NCBI GenBank assembly: GCA_964435115.1 | Contig: CAYSYM010000095.1 | Span: 1 to 5,733, forward strand | DNA: 5,733 nt | Direction of reading: 5' to 3' | DNA from: CAYSYM01 sp964435115 | Lineage (GTDB): Bacteria; Chloroflexota; UBA6077; CF-72 | Part shown: piece after piece, positions 1 through 5,374 of the stretch | How positions within the stretch are numbered: position 1 is the first letter of the stretch | Layout: each line of letters begins with the position of its first letter | Translations under genes and position numbers: made by a program | Notes under the pieces: generated by a model | The model's database searches: none | What the model was told of the DNA's origin: nothing | Seen by the model: the letters and a program-made list of their open reading frames with translations, nothing else

Positions 1-1
1 G

Positions 2-190
2 CCGAGAGCTGGTCGCGTCGGCGTGCAGCAGATGGTCAAGATCCTGAACGGCCAGCCTGTGACCAAGGGCATCCAGGTCCCGAGTGAGTTCATCCCGCCT
101 GCGGACGTCGGGAAGAACACGGAGGCGAACCGGCCTGACGACTGGTGGAGCTCCGCGGACCTGCCGGCAGAGTTCAAGCCGCAGACGTAG
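2..190 (+). CDS. Sugar-type ABC transporter substrate-binding protein, C-terminal fragment
   Basis: This is the last ~62 codons of a gene that enters from the left edge; the reading frame is open from base 2 to the TAG at 188-190. The visible stretch contains QMVKILNGQPVTKGIQVPSE, which fits the end of ribose/galactose-type periplasmic binding proteins (Peripla_BP_4), where '(V/I)K.LNG..V.K.I.VPSE.I' precedes the C-terminus. Such proteins capture a small solute, usually a sugar, outside the membrane and deliver it to the permease. The tail is polar and contains a DDWW motif. The RbsA-type ATPase gene 161 bases downstream supports the call. The N-terminus, signal peptide and ligand-binding residues lie outside the window, so the substrate cannot be named. 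Basis: the sequence, family knowledge, and inference from the neighbour. Confidence 0.72.
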   Translation, partial: PRAGRVGVQQMVKILNGQPVTKGIQVPSEFIPPADVGKNTEANRPDDWWSSADLPAEFKPQT

Positions 191-192
191 AG

Positions 193-225
193 CGGCCCGA
201 CTCCTCTGGAGCTGAGTCACGGCCG
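193..225 (+). other. Stem-loop after the binding-protein gene
   Basis: CGGCC (193-197) and GACTC (199-203) pair with GAGTC (214-218) and GGCCG (221-225), giving an interrupted 10-bp stem 2 bases after the stop codon. A second possible stem, AGGTCCT (227-233) with AGGACCT (257-263), follows. Neither has a run of T. In binding-protein operons such intergenic hairpins often protect the upstream mRNA or partly terminate, so that more binding protein than ATPase is made; that role here is inferred. The rest of the 191-351 gap shows no convincing promoter. Confidence 0.4.
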
Positions 226-351
226 TAGGTCCTTGCCGACAATCCACCGCCACGTGAGGACCTGCGGCCCGCTCGGCAGGAAGGCCGGCCGAAAGACACG
301 GCGGATTCGACGGACGGACTGCGAGCGCATGGCGCTTGACTGCGAGGACGC

Positions 352-1866
352 ATGGCTCACCTGGTAGAGATGCGCGGCATCGACAAGTCTTTCGCGGGCG
401 TCCACGCGCTCAAGAAGGTGGACTTCGCATGCGACGCGGGCGAGGTCCACGCCCTGGTGGGCGAGAACGGCGCGGGCAAGAGCACGCTGATGCACATCCT
501 CGCGGGCGTCTACCAGGCGGACGCGGGGGAGGTTCTGCTGCGGGGCCAGCCCGTCGCGCTGCACACGCCCCTGGCGGCCCAGCAGTTGGGGATCAGCGCT
601 GTGTACCAGGAGTTCAACCTGATCCCGCAACTGGACGTCGCGCAGAACCTGCTGCTGCACCGCGAGCCGCGCGGCCGCTTGGGGCTCCTCGATGCACGAG
701 CGCTGTACGCCCGCGCGGCGCAAGTCCTCGCGACCCTCGACATCCGAATCAACCCGCGCACCCCGGTCGAGCGCCTGAGCGTCGCGCAGCAGCAGCTCGT
801 AGAGATCGCGCGAGCGCTTTCGTTTGACGCGGCGGTGCTCATCATGGACGAGCCGACCGCCTCCCTCACCCGCCACGAGCAGGAGCGCCTGTTCGAGATC
901 GTGGGCCGGCTCCGGGACCGAGGCGTCGCCATCATCTACGTCTCGCACCGCATGGATGAGATCTTCGCGCTTTCCGACCGCATCACCGTGCTCAAGGACG
1001 GCGAGCGCATCGGGACGCTTCGGACGGCTGAGACGGACCGCCCGACAATCGTCCGCATGATGGTGGGTCGGCCGCAGTTCGAGGACCTGTATCCGCCCCC
1101 GCCGCCCGGCCGGGAGCTAGGGCCGGTGGTGCTGCGAGTGGAGCACCTGACGCGGCTGCCCGACCTCGACGACGTGACGTTCGAGGTGCGCGCGGGCGAA
1201 GTGGTTGGGCTTGCCGGCCTGGTGGGCGCGGGGCGCACCGAGGTTGCCCGCGCCGTGTTTGGCGCCGACCGGAGGGAGAGCGGCTCGATGCTGGTCCAGG
1301 GCCGCCTCCGAGACATTCGCTCTCCTCGAGACGCGGTACGCGCGGGTTTGGGGCTCGTGACGGAGAATCGGAAGGAAGAAGGCCTGGCCTTGGGACTGTC
1401 TGCCCGCGCCAACCTGCTCGCGGTGCGCCTGCCCGCGAGCGCGGGCGTGGTGCGGAGGCGGCGCGAGACGGCCATCGCCCACCGCCTGGCCGACCGGGTG
1501 CGGCTGCGGCGGGAGTCGCTGTCGCGCACCGTCCGCTTCCTGAGCGGCGGCAACCAGCAGAAAGTCGTCCTCGGCAAGTGGCTCAACATCTCGGCGCCCG
1601 TGCTCCTCCTCGACGAGCCGACCCGCGGCATCGACGTTGGCGCGAAAGCCGAGGTGTACGAGCTGATCCGCGAGCTCGCCAACAACGGAACCGGCATCCT
1701 GCTCATCTCGTCGGAGCTCCCCGAGGTCCTCGGCATGAGCGACCGCGTGCTGGTCATGCGGCATGGCCGGATCGCGGCCGAATTCGACCGAACCGAAGCG
1801 ACGGAAGAACGGGTGATGCACGCCGCGGCGGGTGTTGCCGAAGAGCGAGGAGACCAGGTGGCATGA
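352..1866 (+). CDS. Sugar ABC transporter ATP-binding protein with two NBDs (RbsA/MglA/XylG type)
   Basis: A complete 504-residue protein, normal length for the carbohydrate-uptake-2 ATPases that carry two fused nucleotide-binding domains and power solute import from the cytoplasmic face. NBD1 has Walker A GENGAGKST (37-45), a Q-loop in VYQEFNL, signature LSVAQQQ (142-148), Walker B VLIMDEP (162-168) and switch His in VSH (H199). NBD2 has the degenerate P-loop GLVGAGRTE (289-297, no Lys), signature LSGGNQQ (397-403), Walker B VLLLDEP (417-423) and SSE in place of the switch His. This asymmetry is usual for the family. The ATG at 352 has GAGGA at 344-348 with short spacing; the N-terminus aligns with family starts. 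The stop overlaps the next start, so translation is probably coupled. The substrate is unknown: these ATPases serve ribose, galactose, xylose and related ligands. No permease gene is visible. Confidence 0.93.
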   Translation: MAHLVEMRGIDKSFAGVHALKKVDFACDAGEVHALVGENGAGKSTLMHILAGVYQADAGEVLLRGQPVALHTPLAAQQLGISAVYQEFNLIPQLDVAQNLLLHREPRGRLGLLDARALYARAAQVLATLDIRINPRTPVERLSVAQQQLVEIARALSFDAAVLIMDEPTASLTRHEQERLFEIVGRLRDRGVAIIYVSHRMDEIFALSDRITVLKDGERIGTLRTAETDRPTIVRMMVGRPQFEDLYPPPPPGRELGPVVLRVEHLTRLPDLDDVTFEVRAGEVVGLAGLVGAGRTEVARAVFGADRRESGSMLVQGRLRDIRSPRDAVRAGLGLVTENRKEEGLALGLSARANLLAVRLPASAGVVRRRRETAIAHRLADRVRLRRESLSRTVRFLSGGNQQKVVLGKWLNISAPVLLLDEPTRGIDVGAKAEVYELIRELANNGTGILLISSELPEVLGMSDRVLVMRHGRIAAEFDRTEATEERVMHAAAGVAEERGDQVA

Positions 1867-2690
1867 ACGACTTCCGCGTGGCGGTCGCCCAGATGGACTG
1901 CGTCCTGGGCGACGTAGAGGCGAACGTAGCCAAGATCGAGGGTCTGGCACATGGCGCTGACCTCGTGGTCTTTCCCGAGTGCGCGACGACCGGCTACTTC
2001 CTGGGAGAACGAGCGCGCGACCTGGCGGAGACCGTGCCCGGCCCGACGACCGATCGACTGGAGACACTGGCGAAGCGCAACAACGCCTACCTGCTGGTCG
2101 GCATCGTCGAGCGCGAGCGGGGCGGGGACCGCCTCTTCGACAGCGCAGCGTTCATTTCGCCCTCTCGCGGGCTGCTTGCGTGCTATCGCAAGGTGCACCT
2201 CTTCGCCGGAGAGAAGGCCATCTTCTCCCCGGGCGACTCCTCGGCTGTGCTGGACACGGACCTCGGCCGGATCGGCCTCACCATCTGCTACGACCTGATG
2301 TTTCCGGAGTACGTCCGCTCACTGGCACTCGACGGCGCCCAGGTGATCCTCAACTGCACGGACTGGATCACCGACGACTGGCAAACACGGACCATGGGTT
2401 GGACCGGGACGACGACCAGTGCCCTGGCCGCGACCAGAGCTCTCGAGAACGGCGTGTACGTTGCCATGGCGAACCGGGTAGGCGAGGAGATGGGCTGGCG
2501 CAGCCTCGGCTGCTCCTGCGTCGCGGCGCCGAGCGGCGCCTTTCTGTGTCGACTAGGGGAGGACGAAGGTGTGGGTTCTGCCTCTGTGGTTCTCGAGTCA
2601 CCCGATCTGACCAGGTGGCGCAGCATCGCGACGTACCTGGCGGACCGGCGCCCCGAGCTCTACGGACAACGGCTCCTAGCCGGGCGATAG
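1863..2690 (+). CDS. Carbon-nitrogen hydrolase (nitrilase superfamily amidase)
   Basis: A complete 275-residue protein of typical length for the single-domain nitrilase superfamily, cytosolic enzymes that hydrolyse amides, N-carbamoyl groups or nitriles through a Glu-Lys-Cys centre. All three elements are visible: E39 in VVFPECATTGY, K110 in YRKVHLF and C142 in TICYDLMFPE. Other family hallmarks are AVAQM near the N-terminus, ILNCTDW after the nucleophile, RALENGVYVAMANRVG and the C-terminal RRPELYG. The last resembles N-carbamoylputrescine amidase and related amidohydrolases, but the substrate cannot be assigned. The ATG at 1863 lies inside the ATPase stop (ATGA), which implies co-translation. 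The operon therefore suggests import of a compound whose amide or carbamoyl bond this enzyme then cuts (inference). There is no signal peptide. Confidence 0.9.
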   Translation: MNDFRVAVAQMDCVLGDVEANVAKIEGLAHGADLVVFPECATTGYFLGERARDLAETVPGPTTDRLETLAKRNNAYLLVGIVERERGGDRLFDSAAFISPSRGLLACYRKVHLFAGEKAIFSPGDSSAVLDTDLGRIGLTICYDLMFPEYVRSLALDGAQVILNCTDWITDDWQTRTMGWTGTTTSALAATRALENGVYVAMANRVGEEMGWRSLGCSCVAAPSGAFLCRLGEDEGVGSASVVLESPDLTRWRSIATYLADRRPELYGQRLLAGR

Positions 2691-2704
2691 ATCCCCCGCT
2701 GCGG

Positions 2705-2740
2705 CGCCGGCGGACTGAGCCCGCTCGGGCGGCACCGGCG
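2705..2740 (+). terminator. Possible terminator hairpin after the hydrolase gene
   Basis: CGCCGG (2705-2710) can pair with CCGGCG (2735-2740) around an inner GCCC-gctc-GGGC stem (2719-2730), starting 14 bases after the stop codon. No T-run follows, so intrinsic termination is uncertain; in DNA this GC-rich some pairing is expected by chance. The remainder of 2691-2829 shows only the ribosome binding site of the next gene, AAGGGG at 2817-2822. Confidence 0.3.
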
Positions 2741-2829
2741 TGGCAGTGGTCTCCTGCCCTACCATGGACAGAGCCGGGCAGCGGCGCTTGTGGAGGCGCT
2801 AGTGAGGAGCTGCCCGAAGGGGCACGTCT

Positions 2830-3051
2830 ATGGTGGCGCGGGATCTCGTAGGCCAGGTCGCCCTGGTTACCGGTGCGAGCAGCGGCCTGGGTCGGGCCAC
2901 CGCGCTCGCGCTCGCGGAGGCGGGCGCCGACGTCGCGCTGCTGGCGCGCAGCGCGGAGGATCTCCAGCAGGTGGCTGGGGAGATCCGCTCGCTGGGCCGC
3001 AGCGCGCTGGTGCTCCCCGCGGATCTGGCCGAGGCCACGCAGGTGCAGGTG
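2830..3051 (+). pseudogene. Short-chain dehydrogenase/reductase, truncated N-terminal fragment
   Basis: The first ~74 codons match the start of a classical SDR, an NAD(P)-dependent oxidoreductase with a Rossmann fold. Visible are LVTGASSGLG with the TGxxxGxG motif (T14-G21), the beta-2 end LLAR whose R40 hints at NADP, and LVLPADLAEA with the Asp (D65) that contacts the adenine. The ATG has AAGGGG 7 bases upstream. After about base 3045 the similarity ends. The frame stays open to 3651 only because stops are rare in GC-rich DNA. The NNAG motif, the catalytic Ser, the YxxxK pair and the remaining ~170 residues of a normal ~250-residue SDR are absent in all forward frames. The following bases instead encode a pilin-like protein on the other strand. 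The exact breakpoint is uncertain by ~10 bases. The fragment cannot be an active enzyme. Confidence 0.72.
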
Positions 3052-3267
3052 GCGGTCGAGCTCGGCCTGGGCGAGCGCCTGGGCGCCGGCCGCGTCGGCC
3101 GGGGCGAGGGCGAGGCGGCGGGCGGCGAGGCCGGCGCCGGCGTCCAGCGACGGCGCGAGGGCGAGGCCGCGGCTCAGCTCGAGCCCGCCCAGCAGCAGGG
3201 TGGCGAGCACGAGGAGCGTGGCGGCGAGCTCGACCGTTGCCTGGGCCGCGAGTCGGCGCGGGTGCAC
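3052..3267 (-). pseudogene. TadE-like pilin/pilus assembly protein, N-terminal fragment
   Basis: Read on the reverse strand from a GTG at 3267-3265, the product begins with a basic leader (HPRR) and then AAQATVELAATLLVLATLLL followed by GGLELSRG. This is the TadE/TadG pattern: basic residues, a Q..VE processing-like site with Glu at +5 (E13), one membrane segment (about residues 14-29), and an E.SR/E.GR motif. The next part, SLDAGAGLAARRLAL, resembles the family's 'A...GAR.A' region. TadE proteins are minor pilins of Tad-type pili and also occur in mobile elements. GGGGAG (3278-3283 on the complement) is a suitable ribosome binding site. The frame has no stop at the join and runs on, antisense, through the dehydrogenase and hydrolase genes to 2368, so the true C-terminus is missing. 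The Gly usual at -1 is Ala here. An upstream in-frame ATG at 3390 is less likely. The call rests on pattern only. Confidence 0.55.
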
Positions 3268-3577
3268 GCCCCCAGTCTCCCCGCGCCCGGCCCGTCCGCG
3301 GCGCGCGGGGCGGCCTATGCCAAGCGCACCCGAGGCGCCAGGGCGGCATGCCGCCAGGCCCGGGCGCGGCGGCCGCGGGCGGCTCGCCACCCGGGATTGC
3401 GAGCGAGGGGCAGCCAGCGCTCCGGCCGGCCCGTTCGCGGCAGGCAGCGCCTCGCCCCCGCGACCCGCGGGCGCTGCCGTACCGAGCCCGGTCCTACCAT
3501 CCCGGGGGAGGGGTTGGGGCCCTCCGAACCCCGGATCAGTCCCCTGTTAAGGCCCACCCGGGCTGGCATATACCTCC
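3268..3577. other. Gene-free GC-rich stretch with dyads
   Basis: I see no credible gene in this stretch, which would be the upstream region of the pilin-like fragment. It holds a perfect 14-base palindrome GGCGGCATGCCGCC (3342-3355), an 8-bp stem GGCAGCGC (3443-3450) with GCGCTGCC (3471-3478), and a GC-rich dyad around 3500-3535 in which GGGGTT can pair with AACCCC. A weak CATATA patch lies at 3567-3572 without a good -35 partner. All frames across it are Arg/Pro/Gly/Ala-rich and lack recognisable domains. Confidence 0.4.
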
Positions 3578-3600
3578 CTGAGGCGGCCGGGAGGGCAAAA
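3578..3600 (+). repeat. Partial unit of the tandem repeat
   Basis: This segment ends in GCCGGGAGGGCAAAA and resembles the tail of unit B (GGCCCGGAGGGGCAAAAA, ending at 3793). GGGCAAAAA occurs at 3593-3601 and again at 3785-3793. It looks like the end of a third unit whose upstream part has been lost or has diverged. Confidence 0.4.
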
Positions 3601-3703
3601 ACGCGGTGGCGTAATTTTCGCCCCGCGAGCGCCTCCGGAGGCCGTCTCTGAACTTGCAGGTTGACAGAAGAACGCACAAAGTTCCGGTCGGCCGAGAAAC
3701 ACA
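3601..3703 (+). repeat. Tandem repeat unit A (~103 bp)
   Basis: Its first 22 bases (3601-3622), centred on GGCGTAATTTTCGCC, are identical to the start of unit B. It then carries the perfect palindrome GCCTCCGGAGGC (3631-3642), TGAACTTG, and GGTTGACA with TTGACA at 3661-3666. The inverted pair GAACTT (3650-3655) and AAGTTC (3679-3684) brackets TTGACA, and the unit continues GTTCCGGT (3681-3688). The spacing from the unit start to TTGACA is exactly 60 bases, as in unit B. No -10 box lies 16-18 bases after TTGACA, so it is not an obvious housekeeping promoter. GC drops to ~52% here, well below the flanks. Possible roles are iterons or a partition site for the parA gene, operators, or a duplicated promoter or IS-derived segment; none is proven. 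Confidence 0.8.
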
Positions 3704-3806
3704 ACGCGGTGGCGTAATTTTCGCCTCGGAGTGCCCCCGGGAGGCGGCTCGTGAACTTGGGGGTTGACATAAGGAGGCCCGGAGGGGCAAAAAGTTCCGG
3801 TACACT
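3704..3806 (+). repeat. Tandem repeat unit B (~103 bp)
   Basis: This second unit aligns to unit A without gaps for 66 bases, including TTGACA at 3764-3769, and then has a net 10-base insertion before AAAGTTCCGGT. The dyad is kept in diverged form (GCCCCCGGGAGGC, from 3733), as is the inverted pair GAACTT (3753-3758) and AAGTTC (3792-3797). Identity across 3726-3763 is roughly two thirds by eye, against full identity in the first 22 bases. That difference suggests selection on the 5' block and on the TTGACA segment. The unit ends in TACACT, followed by TTCTTATATG, an AT-rich patch that may hold the -10 region of the parA promoter. Confidence 0.8.
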
Positions 3807-3844
3807 TTCTTATATGCCCACGTATGCCCCATTCCGCCTCACCC

Positions 3845-3880
3845 GTTTCCATGGCTGAAAAGCCATGGCCCCATTGAAGC
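3845..3880 (+). repeat. Solitary CRISPR-repeat-like 36-mer in the parA leader
   Basis: This 36-base element begins GTTTCC and ends CCATTGAAGC, the end pattern of many bacterial CRISPR repeats (GTTTC...GAAAC/GAAGC). It contains a perfect 8-bp stem with a GAAA tetraloop: CCATGGCT (3849-3856), GAAA (3857-3860), AGCCATGG (3861-3868). Length, ends and central hairpin all fit a CRISPR repeat, perhaps of the type found with type I or III systems. There is only one copy, with no second repeat at array spacing on either side and no cas gene in the window. It ends 10 bases before the parA ATG, so it would lie in that mRNA's leader. The alternative is a chance or unrelated regulatory hairpin. The resemblance is from memory of repeat shapes, not a database match. 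Confidence 0.55.
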
Positions 3881-3890
3881 GTGAGGCCCA

Positions 3891-4778
3891 ATGCGCGTTA
3901 TCGCCGTTGCCAACGAGAAGGGCGGGACGGGGAGGACGACCACCGCCGTCAACCTGGCGACGTGCTGCGCGGCGCGCGGGGTGCGCACGGTGCTGCTCGA
4001 CCTCGACCAGCAGGCCAGCGCCACCCGTCTCCTCGGCCTGCCGTCCGACCCGGCCGCTCTCGGCCTCAACCTCGCCCACGTGCTGGACCCGGAGCCGGCC
4101 CGGCGGGCCGCGCTCGCGGACACGCGCTTCGATACGCCGTACGGGTTCGCGTTCGCCCCCGCCTCGGCCGAGATCCGGGCCGTGCAGGAGGCCCACATCC
4201 GCCAGCCGGCGCCCTCCTACGCCTTGCTCGCCGGGGCGCTCGCGGCGCCGGAGCTGGCCGGAGACTTCGACCTCGCCCTGATCGATACCCCGCCCGGCCT
4301 CGGCTGGCTCCTCCTCACCGCGCTCCGCGCCGCCGACGACGTCCTCGTCCCCTGCGAACCGAGCCTCCTCTCGGTCGAAGGGCTCGCCCACCTCGTCGGC
4401 GCCCTGAGCGTCGCCCGCGAGGAACTGGGCGGGCGGGCGCAGGTGCTCGGCCTCATCCTCGCCCGCGTGCGCACCGAGGGCGTCCCAACCCGCGAGGTGC
4501 GGCATACCCTCGCCACGCTCACCGGCCTCGACGAGCAGGCACTGCTCTTCACCGCCGAGCTCCGCGAGTACGCGGGCATCGCGACCGCGGCCCACCTGGC
4601 GCTGCGCGATGGCCCGGCCGGCCGGGGCGGACCCATCGTCCACGCCGCGCCCCACTCGCCGGGCGCCGCCCAGTTCTGGCGACTGGCGCGCGAGCTGGAT
4701 GCCCGGCTCCAGGCCCTCGGGGTCGCCCTCCCCTTCACCTGGGAGGCGGACGCGGCCGCGCGCACCCCGGTCGACTGA
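3891..4778 (+). CDS. ParA family ATPase with Arg in the P-loop Lys position
   Basis: A complete 295-residue protein of the ParA/MinD class, which partitions plasmids or chromosomes, or positions other cargo, by ATP-driven dimerisation on DNA. The N-terminus VIAVANEKGGTGRTTTAVNL carries the deviant Walker A motif. The signature Lys (K10) is present, but the P-loop Lys is Arg (R15, codon AGG). Walker A' is LLDLDQQASAT (D37, D39) and Walker B is ALIDTPPGLG (D132). There is no N-terminal HTH, so it resembles the short ParA type. The ATG at 3891 follows GTGAGG (3881-3886), a weak but plausible ribosome binding site. No ParB gene follows; the next candidate gene starts ~600 bases on. The third codon positions are almost all G/C, unlike the left part of the window. 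The leader contains two ~103-base repeats and a CRISPR-like hairpin. The fold is secure; the function of the Arg variant is not. Confidence 0.88.
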   Translation: MRVIAVANEKGGTGRTTTAVNLATCCAARGVRTVLLDLDQQASATRLLGLPSDPAALGLNLAHVLDPEPARRAALADTRFDTPYGFAFAPASAEIRAVQEAHIRQPAPSYALLAGALAAPELAGDFDLALIDTPPGLGWLLLTALRAADDVLVPCEPSLLSVEGLAHLVGALSVAREELGGRAQVLGLILARVRTEGVPTREVRHTLATLTGLDEQALLFTAELREYAGIATAAHLALRDGPAGRGGPIVHAAPHSPGAAQFWRLARELDARLQALGVALPFTWEADAAARTPVD

Positions 4779-4807
4779 GACGCCGCGGCCCGCCCAGGGC
4801 CACGCGC

Positions 4808-4836
4808 GTGGCAGAACCGCGCGCCCCTTCTGCCAC
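4808..4836 (+). terminator. Hairpin downstream of parA, probable terminator
   Basis: GTGGCAGAA (4808-4816) pairs perfectly with TTCTGCCAC (4828-4836) across an 11-base loop, starting 30 bases after the parA stop. It overlaps the 14-base palindrome GCCACGCGCGTGGC (4799-4812), so two folds compete. No T-run follows, so termination may be Rho-dependent, or the hairpin may only protect the mRNA end. Confidence 0.45.
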
Positions 4837-4932
4837 CCGCCAGGCCCTCCCTACACCTACTACCGGTTGTGGTCGATGGCCTGGCGGAATCAAGATGTTG
4901 TCGTGGTGGGGGCGGAGCCGTCGGGACCACGC

Positions 4933-4961
4933 TTGACAGCGGCCCGGATCGGTGCCATGCT
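4933..4961 (+). promoter_or_regulatory. Candidate sigma70-type promoter
   Basis: A consensus -35 TTGACA (4933-4938) is followed after exactly 17 bases by CATGCT (4956-4961), a 3-of-6 match to TATAAT. Transcription would start near 4968, where the GCACC/GGTGC hairpin begins, leaving a leader of ~400 bases before the GTG at 5375. A shorter RNA from here is equally possible. This is a better-spaced promoter than anything seen ahead of parA. Confidence 0.45.
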
Positions 4962-5112
4962 GAAAGTGCACCAGAAGGGTGCCTCCCCAAGAGGCCGGCG
5001 CCGCGCTCGCCGCCACCCAGCGCCTGGCCCCACCCACTCGCAGCGTCGAGCTGGCTCCGCTAGAGAAGGGCAGGGGCCCCGACCCGCGTGCGCGCGTGTT
5101 CCCGCGCGGGTC

Positions 5113-5151
5113 GCCCCCGTGGAATCACCCCACGATTCCGCAACCGGGGGC
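5113..5151 (+). other. Nested stem-loop, possible structured RNA element
   Basis: An outer 7-bp stem GCCCCCG (5113-5119) with CGGGGGC (5145-5151) encloses an inner 6-bp stem GGAATC (5121-5126) with GATTCC (5134-5139) and a 7-base loop. It directly abuts the 8-bp stem GACCCGCG (5081-5088) with CGCGGGTC (5105-5112). The inner stem is AT-containing, so it is less likely to be a by-product of GC content. No T-run follows. No known RNA family is recognised. Confidence 0.35.
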
Positions 5152-5363
5152 TGTGTGTGCCTGGCGCCCCGCGCTCCCACCCCCCGAACCCTGCCCACGG
5201 GCACGGGCCACCCGGCGCACCACGGACCGCTTGAGGGCTATGCCCTTGGCCGCCCTCGCGCTCCGGCGTGCCCCTCCCCACCGCCCAGCCCCTCCAGGCG
5301 GGGCGCCGTCTTTCTTGGCCGCGGGGGAGGCCGCGGCGTTCCCAGGGCCCACTCGGGCCCGGC

Positions 5364-5370
5364 AAGGAGA
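5364..5370 (+). promoter_or_regulatory. Ribosome binding site fixing a GTG start
   Basis: AAGGAGA lies just before CCCC and the GTG at 5375, with 5 bases between AAGGAG and the start. It is the strongest Shine-Dalgarno sequence in the right half of the window and is the reason for choosing this GTG over other starts in the same open frame. Confidence 0.65.
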
Positions 5371-5374
5371 CCCC

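Larger units (their letters stand above)
4779..5374 (+). other. Hairpin-rich intergenic region
   Basis: I see no convincing gene in these ~600 bases. One forward frame is open from a GTG at 4979 into the next gene, but its product is a Pro/Arg/Ala mixture without protein character. The region holds the parA terminator-like hairpin, a promoter candidate (4933-4961), and several stems. These are GCACC/GGTGC (4968-4982), GCCTC/GAGGC (4981-4995), GACCCGCG/CGCGGGTC (5081-5112), a nested stem (5113-5151) and GGGCCC-actc-GGGCCC (5345-5360) just before the next ribosome binding site. It may be a long structured leader or encode a small RNA. Confidence 0.4.

Noticed and set aside
936..2198. Long reverse-strand frame opposite the ATPase and hydrolase genes
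   Set aside because: It is antisense to two genes with complete catalytic motifs, is Arg/Ser-rich and has no domain.
2830..3651. A single 273-residue dehydrogenase across the whole open frame
   Set aside because: After ~74 codons the product becomes Gly/Arg/Ala-rich with no NNAG or YxxxK motif, and it runs into the repeats; the frame is open only because stops are rare in this GC-rich DNA.
3661..3769. The two TTGACA boxes as ordinary sigma70 promoters
   Set aside because: Neither has a -10-like hexamer 16-18 bases downstream; TACACT is 31 bases from the second box.
3547..3891. Reverse-strand frames through the tandem repeats as a gene
   Set aside because: The products merely mirror the repeats (GENYATA-like and KLRHRV-like strings in shifted frames), and no ribosome binding site or domain is visible.
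3781..3960. A CRISPR array
   Set aside because: Only one repeat unit is present. GCCCCATT recurs at 3826-3833, but 42 bases from its copy in the repeat, which does not fit repeat-spacer spacing, and the rest does not match.
3881..4936. Long forward frame overlapping parA
   Set aside because: The product is a Pro/Arg/Gly mixture without motifs, while the overlapping frame encodes a clear ParA.
5113..5151. A tRNA, because of the 7-bp outer stem
   Set aside because: The element is only 39 bases long and has no anticodon arm or TTCRA loop.
4979..5374. Extending the last gene upstream to the GTG at 4979
   Set aside because: Codons before 5375 give a Pro/Arg-rich sequence, AGAAGG touches that GTG without spacing, and AAGGAGA marks 5375 as the start.
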